A DNA stretch of 64,000 nt from Chlorobiota bacterium (GTDB lineage: Bacteria > Bacteroidota > Ignavibacteria > OLB7): the NCBI GenBank assembly GCA_028287785.1, contig JAQBOZ010000018.1, positions 124,001-188,000 of the forward strand, read 5' to 3'. The notes below the pieces were generated by a model. It was given only the letters and a program-made list of their open reading frames with translations, did not search any database and had not been told where the DNA came from. Below, one piece after another: positions 53,329 through 62,511 of the stretch; position 1 is the first letter of the stretch; each line of letters starts with the position of its first letter. The translations under genes were made by a program, and so were the position numbers.

Positions 53329-53780
53329 CACGCTCCGGAAATCATGATATGCAGGTAGCCGATATGCGCGGCGCCTTGTTTCGCGACCATCGGGTTGGTA
53401 TGGTCGGCGCTCCGGATTCGAACCGCCTGGAAAGGGGCTGGAAGCCAATTCCGACAGGATTTCCCATTACTCGGAAATACATTTCCCCGCAGAGGAGAGC
53501 TCAAATCCCTATTCGAAAACAATGCCGTCGCAAAATCGTGATGACGCGGCGAAGACAGGCGCCGTGGCCGCGTTCCATGTCGGCGCGGAAATTCCAGTTG
53601 GAGAGAGGCGGCTGATCGCCCCGCGGATACACTGCACACTTCCATCCTTCCCGATCCCGCGTTACGTCCCACGGTGTTCGATCTCACTTTCGGCCTGCGG
53701 TATTCGTTCTGATTATCGTTAACGGATGCATTTTGATTACTGACATATTCCGGTGGCAACGGCAATCCGGCGCACTATTT

Positions 53781-54476
53781 ATGAAAACAACATCGATCAA
53801 TTTCCTTCTGATTATCTCCCTTTTTCTCACCATCTGCACGCCCGCCCGCTCGCAGAATATCTGGACGCAGACGAACGGGCCGAACGGCGGCGGCGGCGCG
53901 GCGATAGCGATCGATTCCACCGGAAACATTTTCGCGGGGCTTTTTGCCGGAGGGATATTCCGTTCCAGCGATCGCGGCGGACGGTGGGAGCCTGTCCGCA
54001 ACGGCCTCCGCCCTTCCAGAATCACGTCGATCGCGGTGAACTCCGCCAATGTGATATTCGCGGCCACCACGGAGCTGTGGAACGATACGGACTACGTGTA
54101 TATCTCCACGGATCACGGCAACAACTGGGCGCGGAGCAAGAGGGGCATCTACTACGAACCGATCCGCGAGCTTCGCATCGCCCCGAACGATCACATCTTC
54201 GCCCGTCAGGATTTCGCCGACTATCGCTCCACCGACAACGGCGCCACCTGGACGGAGATCACGCCCCGCAATACCGTCCGGCAGTGGCGGATGGCGATCG
54301 GCAACAACGGCTACATTTATGTGGCGAACGACAGCGGCCTCTATCGCTCCACCAACGATGGGTCATCGTGGAAACTGGTTCAGCGAAGTTCCCATCCGGT
54401 GAACTACAGCGTCTTCACGGCGCAAAACGGGGATATCTACACGCAGGATATTGCGCCCTCCGGGGCTTTCCGCTGA
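53781..54476 (+). CDS. Secreted BNR/beta-propeller protein, C-terminally truncated by a repeat
   Basis: The signal peptide (INFLLIISLFLTICTPARSQ) gives an exported protein. The mature part shows repeated propeller blades with Asp-box-like turns: FRSSDRGGRWEPVRNG, YISTDHGNNWARSKRG, YRSTDNGATWTEITP and YRSTNDGSSWKLVQ. Such propellers usually have five to eight blades and are often followed by a type IX tail. Here only about four are complete and the frame ends within family A repeat copy 7 (ending PSGAFR), so the gene is likely truncated by repeat insertion or a deletion ending in it. Confidence 0.7.
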   Translation: MKTTSINFLLIISLFLTICTPARSQNIWTQTNGPNGGGGAAIAIDSTGNIFAGLFAGGIFRSSDRGGRWEPVRNGLRPSRITSIAVNSANVIFAATTELWNDTDYVYISTDHGNNWARSKRGIYYEPIRELRIAPNDHIFARQDFADYRSTDNGATWTEITPRNTVRQWRMAIGNNGYIYVANDSGLYRSTNDGSSWKLVQRSSHPVNYSVFTAQNGDIYTQDIAPSGAFR

Positions 54477-54505
54477 CGCGGCAGATGGCGTCCTTCAACA
54501 GTCCG
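54450..54505. repeat. Dispersed palindromic repeat, family A (copy 7, partial)
   Basis: Only one half of the element is present (ATTGCGCCCTCCGGGG and the tail CCGCTGACGCGGCAG, then CCTTCAACAGTCCG). It overlaps the end of the propeller gene and touches the stop of the thyX-like gene at 54506. Confidence 0.75.
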
Positions 54506-55924
54506 TTATTCAGGCTCCGCGCTCCCCTCCAGAATAAATTCCCGTGTCGCGGGAAAGCGGGCGTACCAGAGTGCAAGCGTATCGTGGAGATGAAGCGCGT
54601 AGCGGTAATGCGCGCCGGTTCCGGTGCGAAGCTCCGCCTCGTAGATGAATTTATCGGCGGTCGTCACATGCTCGAAAAGATATTGCGTGCCGAGAAGCGT
54701 TGAATAAATGTAGCCGGGATCGCCGTTGCGGAGATCATCGTGCGCTTTCGCCGATATCTCCCGCCCCGTCTCGTTCAGCGCGCGGAGACGCGCCAGATAA
54801 TCATCACGTCCCGGAATATTCTCAGGCATCTGCTCCAGCGCCGCGTAAAATCCACGCGGGACCAGCGGGCAGTATTTTGTTCCGGTTCTGTGACGGTTCA
54901 GATCGCGAATTTCCCCGAGCGTAACCGCATCCCAGGCAAACCGCACCGCCGTCCGCTTCAGGCTCTCCCCCACCCACGAATATCTGTTGTCGTGAAATGC
55001 CAGATCGGCGGCAAAATCATGTTCGGAAATTCCGTTGGGAAGCATCAGGTCGAGCGATGCGCGCGGCGGGCATTCCGACGTCGCGTTCCCGGCCGTGAGA
55101 TATTCCGGCAGCCCGCTCGAAGCCATCCCCCGCCACGATTCGAATTCCCGCGCAATCCCATTGACGTGCGATTCCTTTCGCGCGGCGTGCTTCAACATCC
55201 GCGGGGCGGAGTGACGCAGTTCATCGCATACCGCCCGGCCCAGCGCGGCAGCCTCCGGCAGCGGATGGGAAAGAAGGCTCTGACAGAGCGTAACCCAGCC
55301 GCGCGCGGACATGATCATCATCATATTCGTCGACGCGGCGACCGGAAGAAAATAGCGGGCGCGATCGAACGCATAGTTCCGCTTCATGCGGGCAACCTGT
55401 CGGGCTGCCTTCGGCGATGGATCGTCCAGCAGCGAGCGCGGGATGCGCGCCACGTCGGGATCGTGCGCGGCGATCTCCTCCCAGACCTCCAGCGACGCGC
55501 GGTACGCATTGAAGCACCGCTCCATCGTCCCCTTCCACTCCTCCGCGGCGGCAATCCCAAGCTCCGATGGCGGCGTCATCTCGTCGGCTGAGAGGCGGAT
55601 GTAGCGGGTGGAGGATTCCTGGCCGCCGGCCGTGGGGCAGAGCGTCCAGACGTAGTAGGCAAGCCAGAGCGAGATGCCGTCGATAAACATCGCCACCGGG
55701 GCCATGTCCGCGATCGACTGATGGCCGTAGTCGATCATCCTGAAGATCGAATCGACCGACTTATCGAGATTCTCCGGATCGATTTTCGAGAGGATGGCCT
55801 CCAGACCCTCGTTGCTGCGGGAGTAACGGGCGCCGCTTGCGGCCAGCAGTTCCGGCGTCAGCGCTGGGCGTCCGGCGTTGTTGGAGGCTTCGGTTGGACG
55901 AATCGCGACCTGGGTAACGTTCAC
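54506..55924 (-). CDS. thyX: Double-length FAD-dependent thymidylate synthase (ThyX-like)
   Basis: ThyX uses FAD and folate to convert dUMP to dTMP. The product (472 aa from a GTG at 55924) is twice the usual ThyX length. The first half carries a ThyX pattern (RMIDYGHQSIADMAPVAMFI, GGQESSTRYIRL), where QESSTRY fills the place of the NExSxRY end of the ThyX motif but the RHR is replaced by TLC. The second half (YSWVGESLKRTAVRFAWDAV, EIRDLNRHRTGTKYCPL) keeps the RHR but not the NExSxRY. The two halves therefore look like fused copies that lost complementary motif parts. Whether one composite site forms is not shown. It is the only thymidylate synthase seen here. Confidence 0.75.
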   Translation of the reverse strand: MNVTQVAIRPTEASNNAGRPALTPELLAASGARYSRSNEGLEAILSKIDPENLDKSVDSIFRMIDYGHQSIADMAPVAMFIDGISLWLAYYVWTLCPTAGGQESSTRYIRLSADEMTPPSELGIAAAEEWKGTMERCFNAYRASLEVWEEIAAHDPDVARIPRSLLDDPSPKAARQVARMKRNYAFDRARYFLPVAASTNMMMIMSARGWVTLCQSLLSHPLPEAAALGRAVCDELRHSAPRMLKHAARKESHVNGIAREFESWRGMASSGLPEYLTAGNATSECPPRASLDLMLPNGISEHDFAADLAFHDNRYSWVGESLKRTAVRFAWDAVTLGEIRDLNRHRTGTKYCPLVPRGFYAALEQMPENIPGRDDYLARLRALNETGREISAKAHDDLRNGDPGYIYSTLLGTQYLFEHVTTADKFIYEAELRTGTGAHYRYALHLHDTLALWYARFPATREFILEGSAEPE

Positions 55925-56141
55925 GTTGGATAGAAGGATGTGATTCTCGTCGGGCCGGCCCCGCCGATGCGCGGAACCGGATGATCGCGCAAAGTTAACG
56001 GATTTCCCCCAGCCCGGCAGCCATTGCGCGGCGGAGCCGACGGGGAAACAGAGAGACACAACCGCGAACGCTTGGCCGGGACTCCGGCTTCTCCCTATGT
56101 TGTTCGTTTTCGACCCCAAATCCTCACGCGGGAGATCAGGA

Positions 56142-57374
56142 ATGATGGAACCAGCAGGCACGCCGACCGAAACGACAGATCAGGACAGGGAGAAATTCCT
56201 GGAGATGTTCGCGCGGAGCATCCGCGAGGGGACTCTGGTGAAGCTCACGCTCGGCAAGTATCGCGGAAGCGTTCCCGGCCTCACGGCGATCTCCATTCAG
56301 ATGAGCCTGATCAGGGAGACGCATTTCCTTGAGTTCGACTACCGCTCCGCCGAGACCACGCGCACGCGACGGACGATCGAGGAGGGGACCGCGCTGGTGC
56401 GCGAGCTGCTCGGCGGGGATTTCAGGAGCGGCAATCTCTTCACGCGGACGGCGGATTACCAGATCGAGTACAGCAAGCGACTGAAGACCCGGTTCTCCGC
56501 CAGCCGGCCCACGTTCACCGAGGCGCCATCGATGGCGCACGACCGGGAGAAGCGGAGGCTGATCGAGACCGAGGGAAATATCTACCTTCAGAGGCTGGGC
56601 GTGATCGAGGAATCGGGACGGGTGAAGGAGCGGATGGGGGACAAGTTCCGGCAGATCAGCCGCTTTATCGAGATCGTGGCGGGGCTGTTCGCCGGCTCGC
56701 CGCTGGCGGAACGGAAGGAGCTTTCGATCGTGGACATGGGCTCCGGCAAGGGCTACCTGACATTTGCGACGTACGATCATTTCACCAGTGTGCTCGGGAT
56801 CGCCACGGGCGTCACCGGCGTGGAGGCGCGACCGGAGCTTGTGGATCTCTGCAACGGGCTTGCGGAGGAGGCGGGATTTCAGCGGCTCCGGTTCCGGCCG
56901 GGCTATATCCGCGACGTGGCGCTTGAGGATGGCGTCGATATCCTGATTGCCCTCCACGCCTGCGATACCGCCACCGATGAGGCGATCCATAAGGGGATCA
57001 CGGCGGGGGCGGGGATCATCATCTGCGCCCCCTGCTGCCACAAGGAAATCCGCCCGCAGATCGTTCCCCCGGACGTGCTCCGCGATATGCTGGGGCACGG
57101 CATCATCCTGGAGCGGGAGGCGGAGAACATCACCGACACGCTCCGCGCGCTGCTACTGGAGTATAACGGCTACAGTGCGAAGGTGTTCGAGTTTATCTCC
57201 ACCGAGCACACGCGGAAGAATACCATGATCGTCGGCGTGCGGCATGGGCGGGCGGTGGAGCGGGAGAAGATCATGGCGCGGATCGAGGCGCTGAAGAGCT
57301 TCTACGGCATCGAGCGGCAGGCGCTGGAAACGCTCCTTGCCGGGACCGGAGAAATTCCACCGGCGGTCTGCTGA
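56142..57374 (+). CDS. SAM-dependent methyltransferase (Methyltransf_32 / GSTCD-like family)
   Basis: ATG at 56142 is eight bases after GGGAG. The N-terminal 160 residues are a separate domain (LVKLTLGKYRGSVPGLTAIS, RLKTRFSASRPTF). The C-terminal half is a Rossmann methyltransferase: SAM motif SIVDMGSGKGYLTFATYDHF near residue 210, VTGVEARPELVDLC, then ILIALHACDTATDEAI and IICAPCCHKEIRP, the signatures of PF13679-type enzymes. Family members are often RNA or protein methyltransferases with unclear targets. Length is 410 aa. It is monocistronic, divergent from the ThyX-like gene by 217 bases. Confidence 0.85.
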   Translation: MMEPAGTPTETTDQDREKFLEMFARSIREGTLVKLTLGKYRGSVPGLTAISIQMSLIRETHFLEFDYRSAETTRTRRTIEEGTALVRELLGGDFRSGNLFTRTADYQIEYSKRLKTRFSASRPTFTEAPSMAHDREKRRLIETEGNIYLQRLGVIEESGRVKERMGDKFRQISRFIEIVAGLFAGSPLAERKELSIVDMGSGKGYLTFATYDHFTSVLGIATGVTGVEARPELVDLCNGLAEEAGFQRLRFRPGYIRDVALEDGVDILIALHACDTATDEAIHKGITAGAGIIICAPCCHKEIRPQIVPPDVLRDMLGHGIILEREAENITDTLRALLLEYNGYSAKVFEFISTEHTRKNTMIVGVRHGRAVEREKIMARIEALKSFYGIERQALETLLAGTGEIPPAVC

Positions 57375-57764
57375 GGGAAATAGAGGGTTGCGGGGCGATA
57401 TGATCATGGTGCTCAAGCGATGACCTTTTCCGGCATCATCGCCTGAGCAGAGAGCGATGACCAGCGTGTGATGCAGCTTCATATTCCGCCCGCGACCGAT
57501 CGCTGGCGGAGCCCATCATCCCACCAACCACCCCGATCTCGATTAACCGACGGCGGCGGCTACTGATGATAGTCTGCGGATGAACACCATCATCCGTTGG
57601 TTGAGATGTCTGATTCTTCCGTCCCGGAAACGAACACTCGCAATCCCATAACCGACCACCCGGCGGTTCCGACAGATCATCACATCGACTCGAATCCCGC
57701 GTTTTCATCCGTATTGCCGCTTTTTCCTTCTGGCACGATCGCTGCAAAGGGAATAAGGTATCTC
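57375..57764. other. Intergenic gap without a supported gene
   Basis: The 390 bases before the adaptor gene contain no gene I can support; the upstream extension of the adaptor frame to 57597 is low-complexity Pro/Thr/His. Promoters for the downstream transporter operon probably lie here. Confidence 0.5.
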
Positions 57765-59012
57765 ATGGATATCATTCACGAATCCCGTTCAAAACATCGG
57801 CGCAGAAAGCGGATCGCCATCACCGCGCTGGGGGTTCTGCTCATCCCGGCAATCTTCTGGGGAACCACCATGCTCCGCCCCGCCGCCCCCACGGTGGAGC
57901 GGGGGACGCTCTGGATAGACACGGTCCGGCGCGGAACGATGCTCCGGCAGGTGCGCGGGCTCGGGACGCTTGTGCCGGAGGAGACATGGCTGATCTCCGC
58001 GACCGTGGATGGTCGCGTGGAGAAGATCATCGTGCAGCCCGGCACCCTGGTGACCGCGAACACGGTCCTGATCGAGCTGAACAACCCCCAGCTTCAGCAG
58101 GAGGCGCTGGAGGCGGAGTGGCAGCTCAAGGCGGCCCTGGCGGAATACAGAAACATTCAGGTGCGGCTGGAGAGCGAGCGGCTGGACCACGAGGCGACAG
58201 TTGCCACGATGCGCGCGGAGAGCAGGCAGGCGACACTACAATCGGAGACCAGCGGCGCGCTGAACACGAAGGGGCTTGCCACCACGCTGGAATCCAAGGG
58301 GACGGAGGCGAAGGCGGAGGAGTTCACGGCGCGGTACGAGATCGAGAAGAAACGGCTGACCATCCACGGCGAATCGGCAAAGGCGCAGCTCGCCGTGCAG
58401 AAATCGCGCATCGAACAGCTCCGGGCGCTCTCGGCGCTGAAGCGCATCCAGGTGGAATCGCTCCACGTGCGGGCGGGGATCGACGGGGTGTTGCAGCAGC
58501 TTCCGCTTCAGGTCGGGCAGCAGATCGTGGTGGGGACCACGATGGCGAAAGTGGCGCAGCCGAGCCATCTGAAGGCGGAGCTGAAGATCGCCGAGACGCA
58601 GGCGAAGGATATCCAGACCGGCCAGCCGGTGCAGATCGATACGCGCAACGGGATCATCCCCGGCAGAGTAACCCGGATCGATCCCGCGGTGCAGAACGGC
58701 ACCGTGACGATGGATGTCGCGCTGGACGGAACTTTACCGAAGGGCGCTCGTCCTGATTTAACGGTGGATGGCACGATCGAGCTGGAGCGGCTCACGAACA
58801 TCCTCTACATCGGCAGGCCGGCCCAGGGAAGCGAGGGCGGGGGGCTCTTCAAAGTGGACCCGGATAACCGGGGCGCCACAAGGGTCAAGGTCCGGCTCGG
58901 ACGAAGCTCTGTCAACACCATCGAGGTGGTCGGCGGGCTCCGCGAGGGAGATCGCGTCATTCTCTCCGACATGTCGGCGATGGACGGGGTCGACAGGATC
59001 GCCTTCAAGTAG
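57765..59012 (+). CDS. MacA-like periplasmic adaptor (HlyD/RND membrane-fusion protein)
   Basis: ATG at 57765 has AAGGT upstream. One N-terminal membrane anchor (RIAITALGVLLIPAIFWGTT) leads to the periplasmic lipoyl half-motif (TVDGRVEKIIVQPGTLVTAN), a long coiled-coil hairpin (residues about 105-225, rich in Gln, Glu, Ala), the second lipoyl half (LHVRAGIDGVLQQLPLQVGQ) and a beta-barrel domain (LKAELKIAETQAKDIQTGQP). A C-terminal strand region follows. The order is that of MacA-type adaptors that join an ABC exporter to an outer-membrane channel. The ATPase and permease genes follow. No TolC homologue is in view. Confidence 0.9.
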   Translation: MDIIHESRSKHRRRKRIAITALGVLLIPAIFWGTTMLRPAAPTVERGTLWIDTVRRGTMLRQVRGLGTLVPEETWLISATVDGRVEKIIVQPGTLVTANTVLIELNNPQLQQEALEAEWQLKAALAEYRNIQVRLESERLDHEATVATMRAESRQATLQSETSGALNTKGLATTLESKGTEAKAEEFTARYEIEKKRLTIHGESAKAQLAVQKSRIEQLRALSALKRIQVESLHVRAGIDGVLQQLPLQVGQQIVVGTTMAKVAQPSHLKAELKIAETQAKDIQTGQPVQIDTRNGIIPGRVTRIDPAVQNGTVTMDVALDGTLPKGARPDLTVDGTIELERLTNILYIGRPAQGSEGGGLFKVDPDNRGATRVKVRLGRSSVNTIEVVGGLREGDRVILSDMSAMDGVDRIAFK

Positions 59013-59230
59013 AGGAATCAGCAACCGCTCCGAACAAATCACGGCTGCCACCTTGATCCAGGCACGGGACGGAGGAACAGTACTCGCGTTTCTCCAGTAT
59101 AGCGGCTCAAGGCCTTCGTACCGATGCGGGATCAGGGTGGCGGCGTCTGTTTCTCCCATTTCCAATGGCTTCACGGCCCGGCCGGCGAATGCTGGAGATG
59201 GATGATTCGATTTTTTCAACAGCTACAGAT

Positions 59231-59932
59231 ATGGCAACCACGAACATTCCGCTTATCCGCCTGGAAGGGATCACCAAGGTCTTCTTCACCGATGAAGTGG
59301 AAACCCACGCACTTTCCGGCATTCATCTCGATATCAACCCCGGAGAATATCTCTCGATCGCCGGCCCGTCAGGGTGCGGCAAATCGACCCTCCTCTCCAT
59401 TCTCGGCCTGCTTGATACCGCCACCGGCGGGAGCTATCTGCTGAACGGCGAGCCGGTCTCCACATTGAACATGGGAGATCGCTCGCGGATCAGAAACAAG
59501 GAGATCGGCTTCATCTTTCAGGCATTCAACCTGATCGGCGATCTGACGGTGCGCGAGAACGTGGAGCTTCCGCTCACCTACCGGAACATGCCGGCGGCCG
59601 AACGGAAGAGTCGCGTGGAGGATTCCCTGGAACGGGTGGGGATGGCGCATCGGATGAAACATTATCCGGCCCAGCTCTCCGGCGGACAGCAGCAGCGCGT
59701 CGCGGTGGCCCGTGCCCTGGCCGGAAACCCCTCGATCCTTCTGGCGGACGAGCCGACCGGGAACCTGGATTCCAACAATGGGGAATCGGTGATGGAACTG
59801 CTGCGCGATCTCCATCGCGGCGGCGCCACCGTCTGCATGGTCACGCACGATCCCCGGTTTGCCCGCCATGCCGACCGGACAATCCACATCTTCGACGGCC
59901 GCGTGGTGGAGGAAAGCAGCGTGGCCGCCTGA
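59231..59932 (+). CDS. MacB/LolD-type ABC exporter ATPase
   Basis: ATG at 59231 gives 233 residues, the LolD/MacB-type size. Walker A GPSGCGKST, Q loop FIFQAFNLIGDLT, signature LSGGQQQRVAVARAL, Walker B ILLADEPTGNLD and switch VTHDPRFARHAD are all present. The QAFNLIxDLTVxENV stretch is typical of MacB/LolCDE ATPases. It precedes the permease gene by 158 bases and follows the MacA-like gene by 218. Substrate unknown; toxin, peptide or lipoprotein export are the family options. Confidence 0.93.
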   Translation: MATTNIPLIRLEGITKVFFTDEVETHALSGIHLDINPGEYLSIAGPSGCGKSTLLSILGLLDTATGGSYLLNGEPVSTLNMGDRSRIRNKEIGFIFQAFNLIGDLTVRENVELPLTYRNMPAAERKSRVEDSLERVGMAHRMKHYPAQLSGGQQQRVAVARALAGNPSILLADEPTGNLDSNNGESVMELLRDLHRGGATVCMVTHDPRFARHADRTIHIFDGRVVEESSVAA

Positions 59933-60090
59933 GAGAACGGTCGTCGCGCGCGCGCATCCAGCCGCGATCGACATCACAACGCACCATATACGACATTCGA
60001 GAGGGAGAGATCATCCATCCAGGACCGGGCCACCGGACCCGGACGGGCACGCGGATCATTCCCTTTGCGCTCATACCTACTGAAAAGATC

Positions 60091-62511
60091 ATGGAGACAT
60101 TCCTGCAGGATATACGCTTCGGCGCGCGGACGCTGCTGAAGAATCCGGGGTTCACGGCGGTCGCGCTGCTGGCCCTCACGCTCGGCATCGGCGCCAACAC
60201 CGCCATCTTCAGCGTGGTCAACACCGTGCTCCTGAAATCGCTCCCCTACGGCGATCCGGATCGGCTGGTCTATCTCTGGTCCACGCCTCCGCATGGCGCG
60301 GCGGGACAGTTCCCCGCCACCGCGCTCGATTTCCGTGAATGGCGCCAGCGAAGCCGCTCATTCACCGGGATCGCGGCAAGGATGCAGCAGAGCTTCAACC
60401 TGACCGCCAACAACAACCCCGAACGGCTGATGGGAGAATATGTGAGCGAGCGATATTTCAATATCCTCGATGTCCGGCCCGTCGTCGGCCGCTTCTTCCT
60501 CCCGACCGAATCCTCGGACGGCAACGATCACGTCGTGGTCCTCTCCGAAAAGCTCTGGAAGCGGAGGTTCGGCGCCGATACATCGCTGATCGGCCAGACC
60601 ATCCGCCTGGAGAACGAGCCGTACACCGTGGTGGGGGTGGCGCCGGACGATCATCGCGGAGTGGTGGAGATATGGGCTCCCCTTGTCCTCTCTCACCTTG
60701 GCCCCGACAATGGACTGCACAGGCTGGCCGTGCTGGGAAGGCTGAAGCCGGGCGTCACGGCGGAGCAGGCGGGGGGTGAGATGGCCGGCATCGCGGCCGG
60801 GCTGGCGGGGGAATTTCCGGTCACCAACAGGGAGTGGGGAACATCGGTCGTGCCGATGCACGAGATGGTGGTGAAGAACATTAAAACGGTGCTGCTGATT
60901 CTCCTCGGCGCCGTCGGGTTCGTGCTGCTGATCGCCTGCGCGAATGTCGCCAATCTGCTGCTGGCCCGGGTATCGGAGCGTGGGCGCGAAATCGCCATCC
61001 GGACGGCGCTGGGCGCGGGAAGGGGCCGGCTGATACGGCAGCTTCTCACTGAAAGCATCCTGCTTGCGTTGATCGGCGGGGCGCTCGGCGTGCTGCTCGC
61101 GCTCTGGGGAACCGACCTGATATCGCACATCGATTCCGCGGGCATCCCGCGCGCATCGGAGATCCGTCTGGACGGCGGCGTGCTGCTCTTCGCGCTGGGG
61201 ATCTCCGTGGCGACCGGCATCGTCTTCGGCCTTCTGCCGGCATTTCACGCGTCGCGGAGCAACCTGACCACGCCGCTGAAGGATGGCGGCCGGCTGGTTG
61301 CCGGAGGACGCGGGGGAAAGCGGCTGCGCGGGCTGCTGGTGGTATCGGAGGTGGCGCTGGCGCTGATGCTGCTGATCGGCGCCGGGCTTCTGATCCGGAG
61401 CTTTATCACGCTTCAGGAAATCCGCACGGGATTCGATCAGGAAGGGGTGCTGACGATGCAGATCGCCATGCCCGCCACCAAATATTCCGACTCGTCGAAG
61501 CAGGGGACGTTCTTCAGAACGGCGATCGAGCGGATCAGCCACATTCCCGGCGTTGAATCCGCGGCGGCCACCACGGCAATCCCGCTTACCGGAGGCACAC
61601 CGCAATTCACGTTCACCGTCGCCGGCCGCCCGATACCGCAGCCGAGCGATGCCCCCACCACATTCATCCACGGCGTCAGCCCCGATTACTTCAGGACGAT
61701 GAGGATTCCGGTGCTGAAGGGACGCGCATTCAACGATCACGATAACGAGTCATCGCAGGCGGTGGCCGTGATCGGCGAGACGATGGCGCAGCGGACATGG
61801 CCGGGGGAAGATCCCATCGGCAAGCGGATGACGCTTGGTGTTCCGGTCGGGGCGCCGCCGGAGGCGATCCCCTATATCACAATCGTCGGCGTGGTCGGCG
61901 ATGTCAAAGGGCAGGCGCTGATAGCCGATAATCAGATGGATTTCTACGCCCCCATCACCCAGTTCCCCTCCCTCACGGTCGGGCTGGTGATCCGCACCAC
62001 CGGCAACCCGGCCGACCTCGCCGGGCCGATCCGCCGTGAGATCGTTTCGATCGATTCCGATATCCCCCTCTATCAGGTCAGGACGATGGAGGATGTGGTA
62101 TCCGGTTCGCTGGCGGGGCCGCGGCTCTACATGCTCCTGCTCGGCATCTTCGCCGGCGTTGCGCTGCTGCTTGCGGCAATCGGCATCTACGGCGTGATAG
62201 CGCAGGCGGTGACGCAACGGACACACGAGATAGGGATACGGATGGCGCTCGGCGCCCGGCGCGGCGATATTATGAGGATGATCGTGGGTGAGGGGTTTGT
62301 GACGGCGCTGATCGGCGTCGGCGTTGGGCTGGGGCTGGCGTTCGTGATGACGCGGCTTCTCGGCAGCCTGCTGTACGGGGTCAGCGCGACCGATCCGCTC
62401 ACCTACATCTGCGTGGCGTTTGTGCTGGTGATCGTGGCGCTGGCCGCCTGCTATATCCCGGCGCGCAGGGCAACCAGGGTGGACCCGATGGTGGCCCTCA
62501 AATATGAGTGA
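60091..62511 (+). CDS. Large FtsX/MacB-type ABC permease (duplicated, ADOP-like)
   Basis: The 806-residue permease has a membrane helix at the N-terminus (FTAVALLALTLGIGANTAIF), a large periplasmic MacB_PCD domain, three helices in FtsX arrangement (about residues 270-400), a fourth membrane helix and a second periplasmic domain, then three more helices. The family segments RARTLLKNP-like FGARTLLKNPGFTAVALL and ALGAGRGRLIRQLLTES, then ALGARRGDIMRMIVGEG, show two FtsX halves in one chain. It belongs to the ADOP-like orphan permeases often encoded in arrays. The last codons overlap the start of a second permease. Confidence 0.9.
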   Translation: METFLQDIRFGARTLLKNPGFTAVALLALTLGIGANTAIFSVVNTVLLKSLPYGDPDRLVYLWSTPPHGAAGQFPATALDFREWRQRSRSFTGIAARMQQSFNLTANNNPERLMGEYVSERYFNILDVRPVVGRFFLPTESSDGNDHVVVLSEKLWKRRFGADTSLIGQTIRLENEPYTVVGVAPDDHRGVVEIWAPLVLSHLGPDNGLHRLAVLGRLKPGVTAEQAGGEMAGIAAGLAGEFPVTNREWGTSVVPMHEMVVKNIKTVLLILLGAVGFVLLIACANVANLLLARVSERGREIAIRTALGAGRGRLIRQLLTESILLALIGGALGVLLALWGTDLISHIDSAGIPRASEIRLDGGVLLFALGISVATGIVFGLLPAFHASRSNLTTPLKDGGRLVAGGRGGKRLRGLLVVSEVALALMLLIGAGLLIRSFITLQEIRTGFDQEGVLTMQIAMPATKYSDSSKQGTFFRTAIERISHIPGVESAAATTAIPLTGGTPQFTFTVAGRPIPQPSDAPTTFIHGVSPDYFRTMRIPVLKGRAFNDHDNESSQAVAVIGETMAQRTWPGEDPIGKRMTLGVPVGAPPEAIPYITIVGVVGDVKGQALIADNQMDFYAPITQFPSLTVGLVIRTTGNPADLAGPIRREIVSIDSDIPLYQVRTMEDVVSGSLAGPRLYMLLLGIFAGVALLLAAIGIYGVIAQAVTQRTHEIGIRMALGARRGDIMRMIVGEGFVTALIGVGVGLGLAFVMTRLLGSLLYGVSATDPLTYICVAFVLVIVALAACYIPARRATRVDPMVALKYE

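Noticed and set aside
53405-53480. GGTTCGAATCC on the minus strand, looking like a tRNA 3' end with CCA-like GACCA after it
   Set aside because: Only three of five T-stem pairs form, no anticodon stem of five pairs fits and there is no matching acceptor 5' strand at the right distance.
60358-61740. Long 460-codon minus-strand frame inside the first permease
   Set aside because: Composition is His/Gln/Arg-rich without any domain; it is antisense to the clear FtsX-type permease.
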